In this document: in pieces, positions 1 to 12,027 of the stretch
Numbering within the stretch: the stretch's first letter is position 1
How the letters are laid out: each line of letters begins with the position of its first letter
From: Alnus glutinosa
Taxonomy: Eukaryota > Streptophyta > Magnoliopsida > Fagales > Betulaceae
Assembly: GCF_958979055.1 (NCBI RefSeq)
Contig: NC_084895.1
Location: forward strand, 20,444,501 to 20,508,500
Direction of reading: 5' to 3'
DNA length: 64,000 nucleotides
Made by a program: the position numbers and the translations under genes
Notes under the pieces: model-generated
The model's database searches: none
What the model saw: only the letters and a program-made list of their open reading frames with translations
What the model was told of the DNA's origin: nothing

Positions 1-1200
1 TTACCAAAAAGATTAGCACAGTACAGTCAAGCGCCGCCACTGAGTCTTCTCCTATGGGTACATTGTTGGTCTTCACCATTGTTCTCCGTTCCTTCGCCAC
101 CATTTCTGGCCAGCTTCCTCCGCTGCCGCCAAAAAAAAAATATGTTATTTGTGTTTTCAAGCTAAAGTTTTTAGGATCTTTTGGGATATGTTTGGTAAGT
201 AACTGTGTTGTGAAATATTTGAGTGTTATATAGTAATGAGAGATTAATGTGATATAAAATTTGAAAATATTTTGTAGAAAAAAAAAAAAAAAAATTGTTT
301 TGTAGTGAATTTTTTTATTTGAATAATAATAAAATATAATTGATGTGATATAAAAAGTATAAAAAAGTTAAAATGTTTTTTATTTGATTTTTTTAGAAAA
401 AGTAAAGAGAAAAAGAGGGAGAGTTGAGAATGATTTATCAAATAAGCCGTCAAGATTTTTCCACATTGAGTTTGATTGGAGATATTATAATATATGATAA
501 ATATAATATATAACATATCTTTCATATATTTCATATAAGGTTAATATCAAAATATTATCTTATCTAAGTGCTAATCGTAATCAAATCCTCAAAGAAATTA
601 ATTTGATTAGCATATATACTTGTATTTATTTATTACCCTATAAATATAGGTCTTTGTATTATAAAAAATGAAATAAATAAGAGTACATTATAGGCTTAAA
701 AACCATTTAGAGTGGCAATATACTCATTGATTTTATATTGATCGAAGCGGACACAAAGACAATAATGCACATTAATATTTATTTGTTGGAGTCTATTGGA
801 GTATTTTGTCGATCTCGATCAGACAATACATATCTACATCATATGTTTAAAACTTCTCCATTTTGTTAACAGTGAAGATGGCCATTAATTATATCTTATC
901 CTTGTTGGAAGGATGTTTTAATAAAATTTAAAAAAATTGATCATAGACCCTAACTTAGCTAACCATTAAATAAATAAATAAAAAAACCTTAACCAAAGTT
1001 TGGTGGAAATTGACCAATTGACCAACGACACTTATGTCGTGAACGACGTATCCGGGGTGATCTCATTGCGATGACGTAATCTATGATAACTAACTAATAA
1101 TTAAACCTGGTACTACAGGGTTGATGAAAATTCCTAGCTGGATGATTCAATTTCGTGATGGAAATTGCTAGCTGGCAAATTTTTTAAATGTTAATTAAAG
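1..1200. repeat. Diverged copy of a locally repeated unit (copy 0)
   Basis: Segments here recur at 13200-13955 and 15810-16640 in the same order: a GC-richer stretch ending in CCGCTGCCGCC, an AT-rich stretch, the phrase around GGAGTCTATTGGAGTATTTTG, and then (shared only with the third copy) a stretch containing CTGGTACTACAGG. No coding frame is conserved among the copies. The left end runs off the window. The original function is not recognised. Confidence 0.7.
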
Positions 1201-2045
1201 AAATGGATTTGAATGTCTGTCTAAATTATTGAAGGTATGATATACTGTAACTTTAGGACACAATTTATTATAATTTTGCCTGTCATATTGTAATTTTTTT
1301 TTTTTTTTTAAATAAATTTTTAAAGTTAGATAGTTAAGAGATCACATTCACACATGAATAATGTGGTCAAGTGTTATGTCTCGTAGTAACAAAAGATCAT
1401 GTTTCAATTATTAATGGTTGGTTCAAAAATTGCTAGCCAACTAGCGGCATCTCCAAACCACTCTATCATAATAAATTTACTTTTATTTTTTATAAGATTT
1501 ATGGTACGGTTGCCCAAGATTTCCCCTCTAAAAATAAATCAACATCTTTAAAAAATTATTATCAAACAATTTTTTTTTTTCATTTTCCTTTAAAAAAATA
1601 ATCAAATCTCATGTCATATCTATATCACATCATTCGCTTCTTATTTTTATTCAAATAAAAAACTCGCAACAAAACTCTTTTACCAAACACACATCATATC
1701 TCTTGAAATTCCAGCATCAATTTTTTTAAAGATATAAGCCGTTCATTCAAAATGAATGCATCAATCTAATTATCTTGCCATATAATTCTTTAAATGAAAA
1801 AAATAAAAATAAAAAAGGTAAAAAAAAAAAAAAGTTAATTAATTAAATTGGTAGTAGGATCACACATGAGTTAACTTGAAAGTGATCGACCATGCTAAGA
1901 GCACTCTCAGCTGGTTTTCTATTATCTTTTTTTATAATTTGTTTTTCTAAATTTTGCAAAATTGTTCCTTATCCAATTATGATAAAAATTTTTTACAAAT
2001 CAGTTTGTAAAAATTTTTATATAACCCACATATAAAATTGACATG
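1018..2045. repeat. Direct duplication, first copy (partner 2537-3560)
   Basis: This stretch is repeated about 1.5 kb downstream with the same order of landmarks: TGGTACTACAGG, GCTAGCTGGCAAATTTTTT, CCAAACACACAT, TTCATTCAAAATGAATGCAT and GAGCACTCTCAGCTGG. Poly-A and poly-T tracts vary in length between copies. There are no open frames of note. Further partial copies of its left part lie at 16500-16640 and 52556-52990. Confidence 0.75.
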
Positions 2046-2536
2046 TATTTCTTAACATGTATATCATCCTTTAGCAAGTTGATATGTTTGATTAATTAAG
2101 GTTATGCTATCACGTTAGTTTGCCAAGTTTAGGTCAAAATGTTATAACTCAGTACACACCAATTTATCAAAATTGATAGGAGCAAATAAGGTACATCTTA
2201 AAAAATGCGACATTATAACGCAATTTAAGAACATTAAATACAACCCATTTTGGTATGTGTTCTATCTCGAGGTCTAATAAATAAATAAATACTGGCTGCT
2301 AGATCTTTAAGTACAATTTATATCTCAACGATCGATCAGTGCTGCATAATCTCATCCGTTGGATCTGTTGGTTTGGTGTTTATATAAGCTCTAAGTCGTA
2401 ATTCGAATGTGCTGTTTCCCAACTACTTGGAGGTCCACTTAGTTATGTAGATTTATGATCTACACAATTTTCATTGTCCAGTTCTGCATTACGATTTTTT
2501 TTTTTTTTTAAAAAAAAAAGAAAAGTAAAAATTAGT

Positions 2537-3560
2537 TTGTGATGACGTCATCAATGATAACTAACTAATAATTAAACCTGGTACTACAGGCTTGATGGAA
2601 ATTCCTAGCTGGATGATTGAATTTCGTGATGAAAATTGCTAGCTGGCAAATTTTTTAAATGTTAATTAAATGTGTTCTTTTGAATGAAAGACCTTGATTA
2701 AAGAAATGGATAAGATTTGTTTGGAGATTTGAATGTCCGTCTAAATTATTGACAGGTATGATACGTTGTCACTTTAAAATATAATTTATAATAATTTTTA
2801 TTTGTCACATTGTAATTTTTATTTTTATTTAAAAAAAAAAAAAAAAAATTTAGTTAGGAAATTGACAATGTGGTTAATAATTGTGTTTTGAAATGACAAA
2901 AGATCATATCTCAATCATTAATGGCTACTTCATAAATTGCTAGCCAACTGGCAACATCTCTAGACCACTCTGTCATCTCAAAGGGCTAGTTAGTAAATGT
3001 CATAATAAATTTACTTTTATTTTTTGTAAGATTTATGGTACCGTCGCTCCATATTTTCACCTCTTAAAAAAAAAAAAAAAAAGTCAATTTCTTTTAAAAA
3101 TTATTATCGAATATTTTTTTTTTCACTTTCCTTTAAAAATAAAAAAAATCAAATCTCATTTCATATCTATATCATATCAATCATTTCTTATTTTTATTCA
3201 AATAAAAAACTCACAACAAAACTCTTTTACCAAACACACATTGTATTTCTTGAAATTCCAGCATCCCCTTTTCTAAAGATTTAAGCGGTTCATTCAAAAT
3301 GAATGCATCAATCTAATATCTTGCCATATAATTCTATAAAAAAAAAAGTACAAAAAAAAATGTGAATTAATTAAATTAGTAGTAGGATCACACATGAGTT
3401 CAAAGTGTTTAGCCATGCTAAGAGCACTCTCAGCTGGTTTTCTATGATCTTTTTTATAATTTTTTTCTAAATTTTATAGAATTGTTCCTTATTCGATTAT
3501 GACAGAAATTTTCTGCAAATCGCTTTGTAGGAAATTTCATATAACCCACATATAAGATTT
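2537..3560. repeat. Direct duplication, second copy
   Basis: Second copy of the 1018-2045 block, collinear with it and showing small indels. Its right part runs into an inverted-repeat element that is only partly present in the first copy. No gene is seen. Confidence 0.75.
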
Positions 3561-3735
3561 ACATGTGTTTCTTGACATGTGAGAAACACATATTGTTTTA
3601 ATACATGTGAGAAGTACATGCTTTTTTAATAGCATTAATAAAATAAACATGTGCTTCTCACATGTTTAATGGACATATGTCAATCTTATATGTGGGTTGT
3701 ATGAAATTTCTTACAAATTAGTTTGTAAGAAATTT
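3495..3735. mobile_element. Foldback MITE-like element
   Basis: The arm at about 3498-3565 (landmarks GGAAATTTCATATAACCCAC and TATAAGATT) is repeated inverted at about 3655-3735 (AATCTTATATGTGGGTT, ATGAAATTTCTTACAAA). The short centre holds ACATGTGAGAAG-type repeats. No transposase is present. Superfamily is uncertain because target duplications are not clear. Confidence 0.6.
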
Positions 3736-4227
3736 ATAATATCTAATTAATTAACCACAAATTTTTCATGCAAATGAAGCGTAGGAAGATTTTAAATCTA
3801 TCACATATTTGACAAAATGGTGGTTAATGAAAATTATTTAACCTTTTGCAAATCCAATAGTGTTATGCGGAAAATACATTTACACGTACACTTCGAACTG
3901 AGACTTCATTAATTAGCACTTAATTACCTCCAAACTTCCATTTATAATACTTGATCCTACCGATTACCATTTTCTTGTAATTGGCACCAGCCGCTAGCGT
4001 ATGATTAAAACAGTGCTACACATGACTGACGTGTAAATTCCTATTTTGAAATGCCCAAAATGTGTATCTCATTTACTTAAGGGATACATGATACTTTTAA
4101 CGATTGGGTTTAAGAAAATTCTTTCAATCTAGTTTTGAAGAAATTTTTATCCATAATTTAATTGAACAATGATTTCTTTAATGTAATTAATTGCCAACAA
4201 TGTTTGTTTCTATTTCATAGGAGAGGG

Positions 4228-4425
4228 ATGCCAGACATTTTAACACTTTTTTTCAAAATTTGGTTCCAACATGATGTATTACAATCCCATGAAATTTGGT
4301 TCTAACATGATGTGTTACAATCTCTTGAGATCTATCATTTTGAAAAATGTGCCACAATTTCATGAGATTGTGACACATCATGTTGAAATCAAATTTTAGA
4401 AAAAAAGTGTTGGAATGTCTAGCAT
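4228..4425. mobile_element. Foldback MITE (about 198 bp)
   Basis: Terminal arms of about 47 bp are inverted copies: the left begins ATGCCAGACATTTTAACAC and the right ends GTGTTGGAATGTCTAGCAT. The centre contains direct AACATGATGT repeats. Copy B carries the same element, but there it is interrupted within the left arm by a CACTA element. Superfamily not determined. Confidence 0.75.
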
Positions 4426-4667
4426 TTCCTTTTATAGGAACATTCATTCAATAACTATTCTCTTACGAAGAGGAATACAAATTTCTCTAAAACAAACAAT
4501 TACTACTACAAAAATACCGGCATTACCACCGCTAAGCATCATTTTTTGACTTTTATGCTTCATTTCGTATCACATATGGTACTTTGTTTATGATTAAAGG
4601 CGAAGATGATACATTTATCCCGATTTCGTCCAAAAATTAACAAAAGTCAAGGTCAGCACTCTTAAAA

Positions 4668-5150
4668 AATTGACACATGTACTATGTCCCATTAAAAATA
4701 AAATTTAATGTTAACACAATTTAAAAACTAAAAATATTAAACACATTAAAAATATTAAAATATTAAAAAAAAAGAAAAAAAAAAGAAAAAAGAAGGTGGT
4801 GGCCGGTCTAGGAGTGAACGAACTACTTCCATGGCCCTTGAATGTGGTTTAGCCACTCAAAAAGAGCAAAATGGGGGTAGTTTCAAAGCCTTGGAGTAGC
4901 TCAGTCACCCGCGGCCGACTTGGGATAGCCGAATTACTCCCATGGCCATTGGGGTGGCCAAACCTACACCTAGGCCAAATGGAGGTGGCTCAGCTCAACG
5001 GGAGGTGTCCGACCACCTCCATTTTGTTCAAAGGAGTAGCTCGAGTTACCTCTATATATTTAATATTTTTATTTTTTTGAAATATTTTAAATATTTTATG
5101 TTTTTTAATTTTTAATTGGGCATAAGGACACGTGCCAATATACCTTAAAC
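4668..5150. mobile_element. GC-cored foldback element, copy A
   Basis: AT-rich arms (left GACACATGTACTATGTCCCA, right reading inverted as GGCACGTGTCCTTATGCCCA) enclose a GC-rich core of GGTGGCY-type repeats running in both orientations. The short open frame across the core (about 4871-5080) is a by-product of the repeat. The same architecture occurs at 45476-46045, 23798-24483 and 21517-36583. Confidence 0.6.
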
Positions 5151-5484
5151 AAATAACTCTCCAATATCCCTTATAAATTTGGCTTTGTCCTTTATATAAT
5201 CATTTCAGCATTCTAGAGGTAGCACAATTAGTTTCAGATATATGGGTGAAAATGTTGGCCCTGAATAGATTAGTCCTGCCAGAGAGAGAGCTGTGCCGTG
5301 CCATGGAGGAAACATCAGAGAGAGAAAAGAGGAACGAACTAGGGGAGAAAGAGAAGCGTTTTTTTTTTAAAAAAAAAAAAAAAAAAAAATTCACGGTAGC
5401 ACGCAGCAGGTAAAAAAAGGGAAATGCATTTAATAAATTTATTTATTTTTATCTGAAAGAACCTGCTGCAACTCAAACGGAAAC

Positions 5485-5487
5485 TGT

Positions 5488-5524
<37 letters not shown>
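5485..5524. repeat. Long poly-T tract
   Basis: Uninterrupted run of about 40 T with an A-rich run just after it. The equivalent tract in copy B (46382-46407) is much shorter, so it is a length-variable simple repeat. Confidence 0.9.
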
Positions 5525-7055
5525 CTGTTTTTAAAAAATAAAAAAACGGAACCTCGTCTCAAAAGGATGGAAGAAGGATGCTAGTAAATGCCCCACCATA
5601 ATACCATTCCTCATTGGCCACCCTCCAGCGAGACAGGCCTTCAATAATTCAGATACAGGTGTGTGATCCTAATTGCTCCAACTAAAGTTGCGGCCTGTAT
5701 TTTAGGTTGAATAGAAGGCACCAATTGTACGTGTTCCTCAATAATGGAAGGCACCCATTTAAGCCTCTCTTTTATTAAGCTCTGATAATGTCGTTTTTTC
5801 TTTAAAAAGAGAAAAGAGATTATTTTTAAGAGATATGTTATTTGTATGCATACTATACACTCTTACACATAATTTTCACACAAAATATGAGTGTATGTAT
5901 AAATATCATTCCCCTACTCTAAAGGCACTTTATTCAAGTCGACCCATATGACAAAGTTCTCCAATAATTAGTTGTTATCACTTTTTGGATTAAGTAAGAT
6001 ATATATGCATGCGCAACGACAAAGTTAAGGTTGTTTTGGCTTATGAATTGAAAGATGAAAATCTTACGCTATTATTAATTTCTAAACACACTATTAGAAC
6101 CATATATGCATGATGTCAAATTACAGACAATAAACCCTTCTTATTGTTAACAGTGATACAAACTACTTTACTAGCTAGCTGCAAATACAGACTCTCCATA
6201 GATACCTGAGGAACACAACTCAAAGCAAAAGCAAAAAGCTTCAATTAGGACCATGAGCGAGGCATTTTCACGAAATGCCTGAGGAAGATATTCCAGAAAG
6301 TTAAAAGCAGGAAGATAATCCCAACAACCGTTGCAGTGCCTCTCCAAATGTCGCGGAAATATGTTGTTGTCAAGGTTGCCATATTTCGATTCCAGAAGCT
6401 TTCATAGTGCTTATTAAGATCTTGGCTGAGTTCATAATAGCAGGAATCTTCTGCAACAATTTGGTGGCCAAGCTTGTTAACCAGTCTCGCTACTGCTTCA
6501 TGGCTTCCAAGTTGGTTAACAATAACCTTTTTCTCAACCAACAGATCCACGTCTTTTTCAGTGTTGATAAGAGAATCCAACAGCAGAATGTAATTGCAAA
6601 TGTAAGCCTCCGTTGGATAATGACACTGCTCCAAGGCCATGACGTTTCGGAAAACACAGTCGGTTTCATGCCCTACTTCAAAGGCAGGGAGTTTCAAGAA
6701 AACTTGCATGCGCTCCAAGCAAATAAAGCATGGTAGGCAATTCAAGAGCCATGAACAATTCAGGTAAGGACAATACTCCAAGAACGGACCTGTCGTTAGA
6801 TATAAATTAAATAATTAAAATTTATTATTATTATTATTTTTTAAAGTAAGTGATAATTTAACATGATATCATAGACTGAATTCAAATATTGTTTCTATTA
6901 ATATTTTAGAGAAACTTCACTTACTATCTCCGCTCTTTCATCCATTTTGCAATTATACTCTTAAACTCTAAAAATTATCACTTTATTGTATTAATGTTAC
7001 TTTGGTCTCCATTAGGATTTTTTGTTAAATTCAGTCAAAATACTCAAAATACCAG

Positions 7056-7059
<4 letters not shown>

Positions 7060-7105
<46 letters not shown>
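7060..7105. repeat. (TA)n microsatellite in DUF247 copy A intron
   Basis: Pure TA dinucleotide run of about 46 bp. The corresponding place in copy B has only a short TA run after poly-T/poly-A. Confidence 0.95.
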
Positions 7106-7108
<3 letters not shown>

Positions 7109-8030
7109 TAAAAATTCAAGAATAGATATTTTTGTAAATTCCATTAAATCTTGACTAACAACTAAATCCTTGTAAATTTTTTTCTTCTTTTTCTTTAAAA
7201 AAAAAATGAGGGGTATTTTATGAATTTTTACGCATCTCTATTAGGATTTAATAAAAAATTCTAATAGTGAGGTGAAATAGAAAAGAATTGAAAGATTGAT
7301 ACATTACATTGACATTTCTTAAAGTTTATGAATATGATTGCAAAAGTGATGAAAGATAGAAAAAGTAAATGAAAATTATCCAATATTCCACCTCTTACTA
7401 ATTAAGGAGGAATTTTGAACCTACAAACCAAGAGAGTATTAAAATATATAACTAAAAATTAAATTAACTATTTTCTATTAATTTAAACCTGTCAAATAAG
7501 TGGGGATGGAATTAACAGTACCCTTTTCGAATCTGATGTCAAGTAGGTGTCTTTTTTCAACTTTTTTGAATTTCACTCCGGCCTCGTCAAGCTTTGTGGC
7601 ACTATACAGGTGATCAATCGCCTTATTTGTTTTATTCTTCAGGTCTGACGGATAGAAAAAATATCTCAGCAAATCTGTGAAATGTTTTACTTCCGCAGCG
7701 ATGCTGGAATCTGGCTGCTGATCATATTTAGAAAAGTACTTGCGGCAAAGCTTAAGAAAGGGAGTATCCTGCTTGGGCACTTCTTTGGGATTCTTCGTTT
7801 GCTCGATTTCTTTGTGATTGTTGTTGCAACTGGAAGAGCCAGGGTAGGCGAAATTATATAAATCCTCAAGAACAAAATAGGGAAGCTGATTCTCGAGTAG
7901 AAGCAAGTCATGCTGTATACCATCCCTCAGCCACGGTTTGCTTAATATATAATCCTTTTTACGTTCTTCCTCTTTAGAATTCCTCCTGAAGAGCTCAATT
8001 ATAAAGATGCCATCCAATATAATCATTTTT

Positions 8031-8966
8031 GGGAAAAGTACACATAACCCCCTCAAACTACCACATCATTGTCAATGTACCCCCCAAACTACCAATTGTG
8101 TCAATCTCCCCCCTTAAACTACCAGAAAATGTCAATGTCCCCCTAATGACAAAAATGCCCTTCATAAAATTATTAAAATAAAATAAAAACTAAAAAAAAA
8201 ATTATTAAAAAATATATAAAATAACAAAAAATTATTCCAACAAAAAAATTAAAAATTAAACTGTTTTTTATTATTTTTTTTAAATAATAATTTTCAGTTT
8301 TTTTTCTTTTTTTTTTTAAAAAAAATTGTTCTTTTTCGTTTTTTTAATTAAATAAAAACTGGTTTTTTTTTTCATTTTTTTTTATTTTTAAATAAATAAA
8401 TAAATTTCAGTTATTTTTTGTTTTTTCGTTTTTTTTTTCTTTTAAAAAAAATTTGTTCTTTTTCGTTTTTTAATTTAATAAAAACTGGTTTTTGTTTTTT
8501 CATTTGTTTTATTTTTTTTTAAATAAATAAATTTCAGTTATTTTTTGTTTAAAAAAATTTGTTATTTTTCGTTTTTTAATTTAATAAAAACTGGTTTTTC
8601 TTTTTTCTTTTTTTCATTTGTTTTTTTTTTTTAAAAAAAAAAATCAGTTATTTTTTGTTTACTTTTTTTAAAAAAAAAAATTAAAAAATTTGTTCTTTTT
8701 TTAAAATATTTTTTTTTTTCGTTTTTTATTTAATTTAATTTAATTTTTTTTTAAGTTTTTTAGTTTTAGTTTTAATTTTTTTTTAATTTATGAGGACATT
8801 TTTGTCTTATTCAAAAAAAATTAGGGTCATTTTTGTCTTTTTGTTGGTCTTAGGGGGGGCATTGACATTTTCTGGTAGTTTAAGGGGGAAGATTGACACA
8901 ATTGGTAGTTTAGGGGGTACATTGACAATTGAGTGGTAGTTTGAGGGGGTTATGTGTACTTTTCCC
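8031..8966. mobile_element. Non-autonomous Mutator-like (MULE-type) element, 936 bp
   Basis: It begins GGGAAAAGTACACATAACCC and ends with the inverse. Terminal inverted repeats run about 115 bp and contain repeated CTACCA and GTCAATGT motifs. Perfect 9-bp flanking duplications ATCATTTTT lie at 8022-8030 and 8967-8975. Copy B shows the unoccupied site with a single ATCATTTTT. The interior is extremely T/A-rich and encodes nothing. A 9-bp duplication with long inverted repeats is the Mutator hallmark. Confidence 0.92.
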
Positions 8967-9894
8967 ATCATTTTTAGAAACTCTATTCTGTTGAGTTTTG
9001 AGGTCTCCGCATAGCAACGGCGGATTTCTACTTCTTTTTCTTTAAAGATGCTTGCCAGATCCTCCTGGCTCTTCTCATTCTTTCTACAGAAGTCACTCAA
9101 ATATTTCACTTTCTGCTCTTCCATGTCCCGGTATTCTTGCCTCCGGTGATGAAAGGGGCCTATTGAGATTAACTTAGGAGTATAGGCTTCTTTGTTTACC
9201 TTGCGAAGTTTCCTTGGAACCCTGTAGATGCAGCACTCCTTCGGCCACTCGGCCGGCTCAAGATTATCTGGGATGTCAATCACCAATTCTTTGCATTTAA
9301 GACTCTTTTCCGGAACATGAATTGCAGCTTGGCCGGGCATCTTCTTTCTCCGTCAAAAGAGTCAAGCTGAGAGAAAAATGATAAAACGTTAAGTGCTTCA
9401 TCTTGTATACTGAAATATATAAACAAAGTATGAGTGATTTACAAATAAAATTAAATTAAATAAAGAAGACAATAAACCCTAATATAAAAAATATTTTCTA
9501 AATATATATTCTAAAACAGAATAGAATCAAAATCTTTTCTTTTCTTTTCTTTTCTTTTTCTTTTCTTTTTTCATGCACAAAGCAATTTCAATAGGATGCA
9601 CAATTCTCCATAAATCTCTTTGTGGAGAGCTCACTGCTGTTGCTCTGATAGTAACATACCTGTGTAATCTATTATTATTAAAAAAAAAAAAAAAAGTGAA
9701 CATAGAAATTATGTAATTAGTCTTCTAGTGCTTATTAAAGGTAATCTTGTTCACCTTTATTTGGGTATAAACCCACTACCATAACACAAGATTTCCAACA
9801 ACTAGCTAGCTAGCTAGCAAATAAATAGAAGATTATATATACTCAGTTTATATAGCAATCCGAGTATATGATTTCAAAATATGTGTAGGATTGA

Positions 9895-10020
9895 GGAGAG
9901 AAGATATGAAATGAGAGAATAAAGAACCTGCAAATGCTCCTGGCCTGTATGAAGAAAGTTCTAGCTTGACTGTTTAGTGCTTGAGAACAGTACCAGAGCT
10001 GCTCCTCCTTTTAAATCCCA
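9895..10020 (-). promoter_or_regulatory. Promoter and 5'-UTR exon of DUF247 copy A
   Basis: On the minus strand a TATA-like TTTAAAAGG (about 10006-10014) is followed by a short leader ending GCATTTGCAG at about 9929, next to GTTCTT, a plausible donor. A CTCTCAG acceptor lies a little upstream of the ATG ending at 9340, suggesting a leader intron of about 0.55 kb. The same layout is kept in copy B at 50695-50790, which supports it. Inferred from sequence only. Confidence 0.5.
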
Positions 10021-10145
10021 CACTCTTCTGCTGTCTTTCACTCTTTTTATCACTGATAATAATATCTGCTGTCCACCTCCCTCACTCATTTATTGAGCTG
10101 GTAAGGTCTCTGTCTCTGTCTCTCTCTCCCGCTATATTATAAAAA

Positions 10146-10840
10146 AAAATTAAAGAACATCAATGTAACATCATGCTTTTCCAAAAGTAAAGAAGGCCAC
10201 CCCCCTTGAATATCCCTTCAAAAGGAATGATTTTTTGTTTTTTTAGCAAAACGAGGAAGGGGAGGAGATCAATGGTAGGGTAAAAATTAAAGGCGTTATC
10301 ATAAGTTAGACCCAAAATGACTAATATATTGATAAGGTTAATTTTTGTATCGAGAGTTGATCTCTCACTCCAATATATGTTTAAAGATTTTCTTGAATGC
10401 ACTCAACCACCGTCACTTTTGAACACTTTTTCCGATAAATTGGACAATAGTACCGTGAAAATAAGACGAACTTTTAGTTTAATACATGACCAAATACTTT
10501 GAATTTCTGTTGAACACTGTTTCTGATAAATTGACATGAGAAGCAGACGTTTTTGCCTTTTGTGTAAAAGATTGCTGCAGAATTTAACAATTGCGGAAAA
10601 ATTAACAAGATAATCACCACACTAAGCACGAAAGTCAAATTTCTCTGTTTTACATACGCCAAATTCCTTCAACTTTTATGGATGTTTTAATCCGAATTGG
10701 ATATTTTTGTCTCTTACGCTTATCTTTCAGCGCCTGTTTAATTCGCCACAAAATTCTTTAAGATAATTCATGATTACATGAGAAGTAACAAATATAATCA
10801 CTCAAAAAAGAAAGAGAACTTACACCTAATTAGATAGTCT

Positions 10841-10883
<43 letters not shown>

Positions 10884-11021
10884 TATTTTGTACTTTTTTT
10901 TTTTTTAAATGTAAAATATATTTTATCCCCTGAACTATAACCTTAATCTTCCACACTTCTACGAAATAAAATTCAATCACTTGCAACTCGATCTTATAAA
11001 TTATCAAAATATTTTGAGTTA

Positions 11022-11054
<33 letters not shown>

Positions 11055-11154
11055 CTTTTTTTCTTTTTCTTTTTAAAATTGAACACACCCTCAATTTTAA
11101 AAATTCAAATATGAAAACAAATTGAAAAAAAAAAAAAAGTTAGCCAGTCCAAAA
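10146..11154. other. Intergenic stretch, no gene seen
   Basis: AT-rich DNA with a (CT)n tract at about 10845-10880 and a poly-T tract at about 11023-11054. Short open frames here are low-complexity or lack any recognisable family. Confidence 0.7.
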
Positions 11155-11300
11155 GGTAGAGGGGAATGATTCCCCTTACAACTCCTCCCACATAACCCAT
11201 ACACATTGAGTAGGACCCATACATTGAGTTCCACATATGAGTCTCACCCAATGTGTCTAAAGTTGTGTGGAGTTGTGTGAGAGTTGTAAATGATTAATTA
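11155..11300. mobile_element. Small foldback MITE-like element
   Basis: The left arm (GGGAATGATTCCCCTTACAAC, then TCCCACATAACCC) is matched inverted by the right arm (GTTGTGTGGAGTTGTGTGAG, then GTTGTAAATGATTAATTATTC). There is a short spacer of ACATTGAG-type repeats. Boundaries are approximate and target duplications were not resolved. Confidence 0.5.
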
Positions 11301-11466
11301 TTCAAAGGTTAATGTCCGTTGCCCTTTGGACGGAGATGGGCCAAGCAGAGGTGTGTGCTTGGCGGCTAGTGCCGAGATAGTGGAGGAAGCTCCAACCTCT
11401 CTCCTAGTAGGGTGGGGTTTTTTGGTATAAATTAAATGAACTTTAATTTTTTTTTTTTTGGGGTAA

Positions 11467-11915
11467 ATTTTTTTTTTTTTTTGAACAAATCGAATCATTC
11501 TTCATAAAATCAAAATAGTGTTTCAAGAATTAGGATTTAGGGATAACTTGTTCCCTAAGTACAATATCATGAATAGAACCAGGAATCTCTTACAGCCACA
11601 CACGATCTAGACAAAGACGAGAAGCATACTTCGTAAGGGTGTGTGCAATTGAATTGAGATCCTTGGACGCATGAACAAAAATGATAGACTGAAAAAAGTC
11701 AAACTCCCTCTTAATTCTACAAAATGCCCGAGTCGAAAAAGATAAGAGAAAGCATAATTTATTTCTTTGACAAGCCTCAGCACATCCCCTTCCATAATCA
11801 CATCTCAGAAGCTAGCTTCTTTGTAAAACACCACTGCACCCAGTGTGCTGCAAACATCTCTGCAACATCCGGCTCAAGGGATTGCATTTTATATGAACAT
11901 TTAGCCCCAAAACAT
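11467..11915 (-). mobile_element. 5'-truncated L1-type LINE: C-terminal RNase H domain and 3' tail
   Basis: Read on the minus strand, the sequence encodes a typical C-terminal part of the RNase H domain found in plant L1-type LINE polyproteins (IIFVHASKDLNSIAHTLTKY, then ASRLCLDRVWL). After that comes a stop, then an in-frame remainder ending near REQVIPKS, then a 3' UTR and a poly-A tail (poly-T on the plus strand at 11468-11482). Similar T-rich GGGTAA sequences flank both ends (about 11448-11466 and 11916-11930), fitting a target-primed insertion duplication. Only about 450 bp of the element is present, so it is a dead-on-arrival copy. Confidence 0.75.
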
Positions 11916-12027
11916 TTTTTTTTTGGGTAATGTTTGAAGCTAAATCAAATATATATTTCACCTGCCCATGACCAACCTTAATTAAAGCATAAATGACGTG
12001 GCTCTGTTTATAACCATCAACGTGTAA

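Larger units (their letters stand above)
6245..9340 (-). pseudogene. DUF247 (UPF0481) family gene, copy A, split by a DNA transposon
   Basis: Paralogue of the intact gene at 47934-50092. The first exon starts at the ATG ending at 9340 and shows the family signature (CCIYRVPRKLRKVNKEAYTP, then ISIGPFHH). It is interrupted at 8031-8966 by a MULE-type element plus a 9-bp duplication, then continues to the donor after 7489. The second exon (6245-6789) carries FRNVMALEQC and a C-terminal membrane segment (GTATVVGIIFLLLTFWNIFL). Without the insertion, the first exon would be one codon shorter than in copy B and in frame, so the transposon is the main or only lesion. The intron (6790-7488) contains a (TA)n tract. 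The biochemical role of DUF247 is unknown; some grass members are self-incompatibility determinants. A truncated product remains possible. Confidence 0.9.
3736..10145. repeat. Segmental duplication, copy A (partner 43097-50902)
   Basis: Near-identical, collinear, same-orientation match to 43097-50902. It begins at ATAATATCTAATTAATTAAC and fades near the CTCACTCATTTATT stretch upstream of the DUF247 promoter. After removing insertions private to either copy, both are about 5.5 kb. It contains a DUF247 gene with promoter, a foldback MITE and a GC-cored foldback element. 5151-6244 inside it holds poly-A/poly-T tracts and no gene that I can see. Confidence 0.93.

Noticed and set aside
6407-6736. 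Plus-strand 109-aa frame (and its partner at 48150-48425)
   Set aside because: Complement of the DUF247 second exon; the minus-strand reading has the family motifs and splice sites.
10798-11094. 98-aa Lys/Arg/Glu-rich frame
   Set aside because: Produced by poly-T and (CT)n tracts; low complexity with no homology signal.
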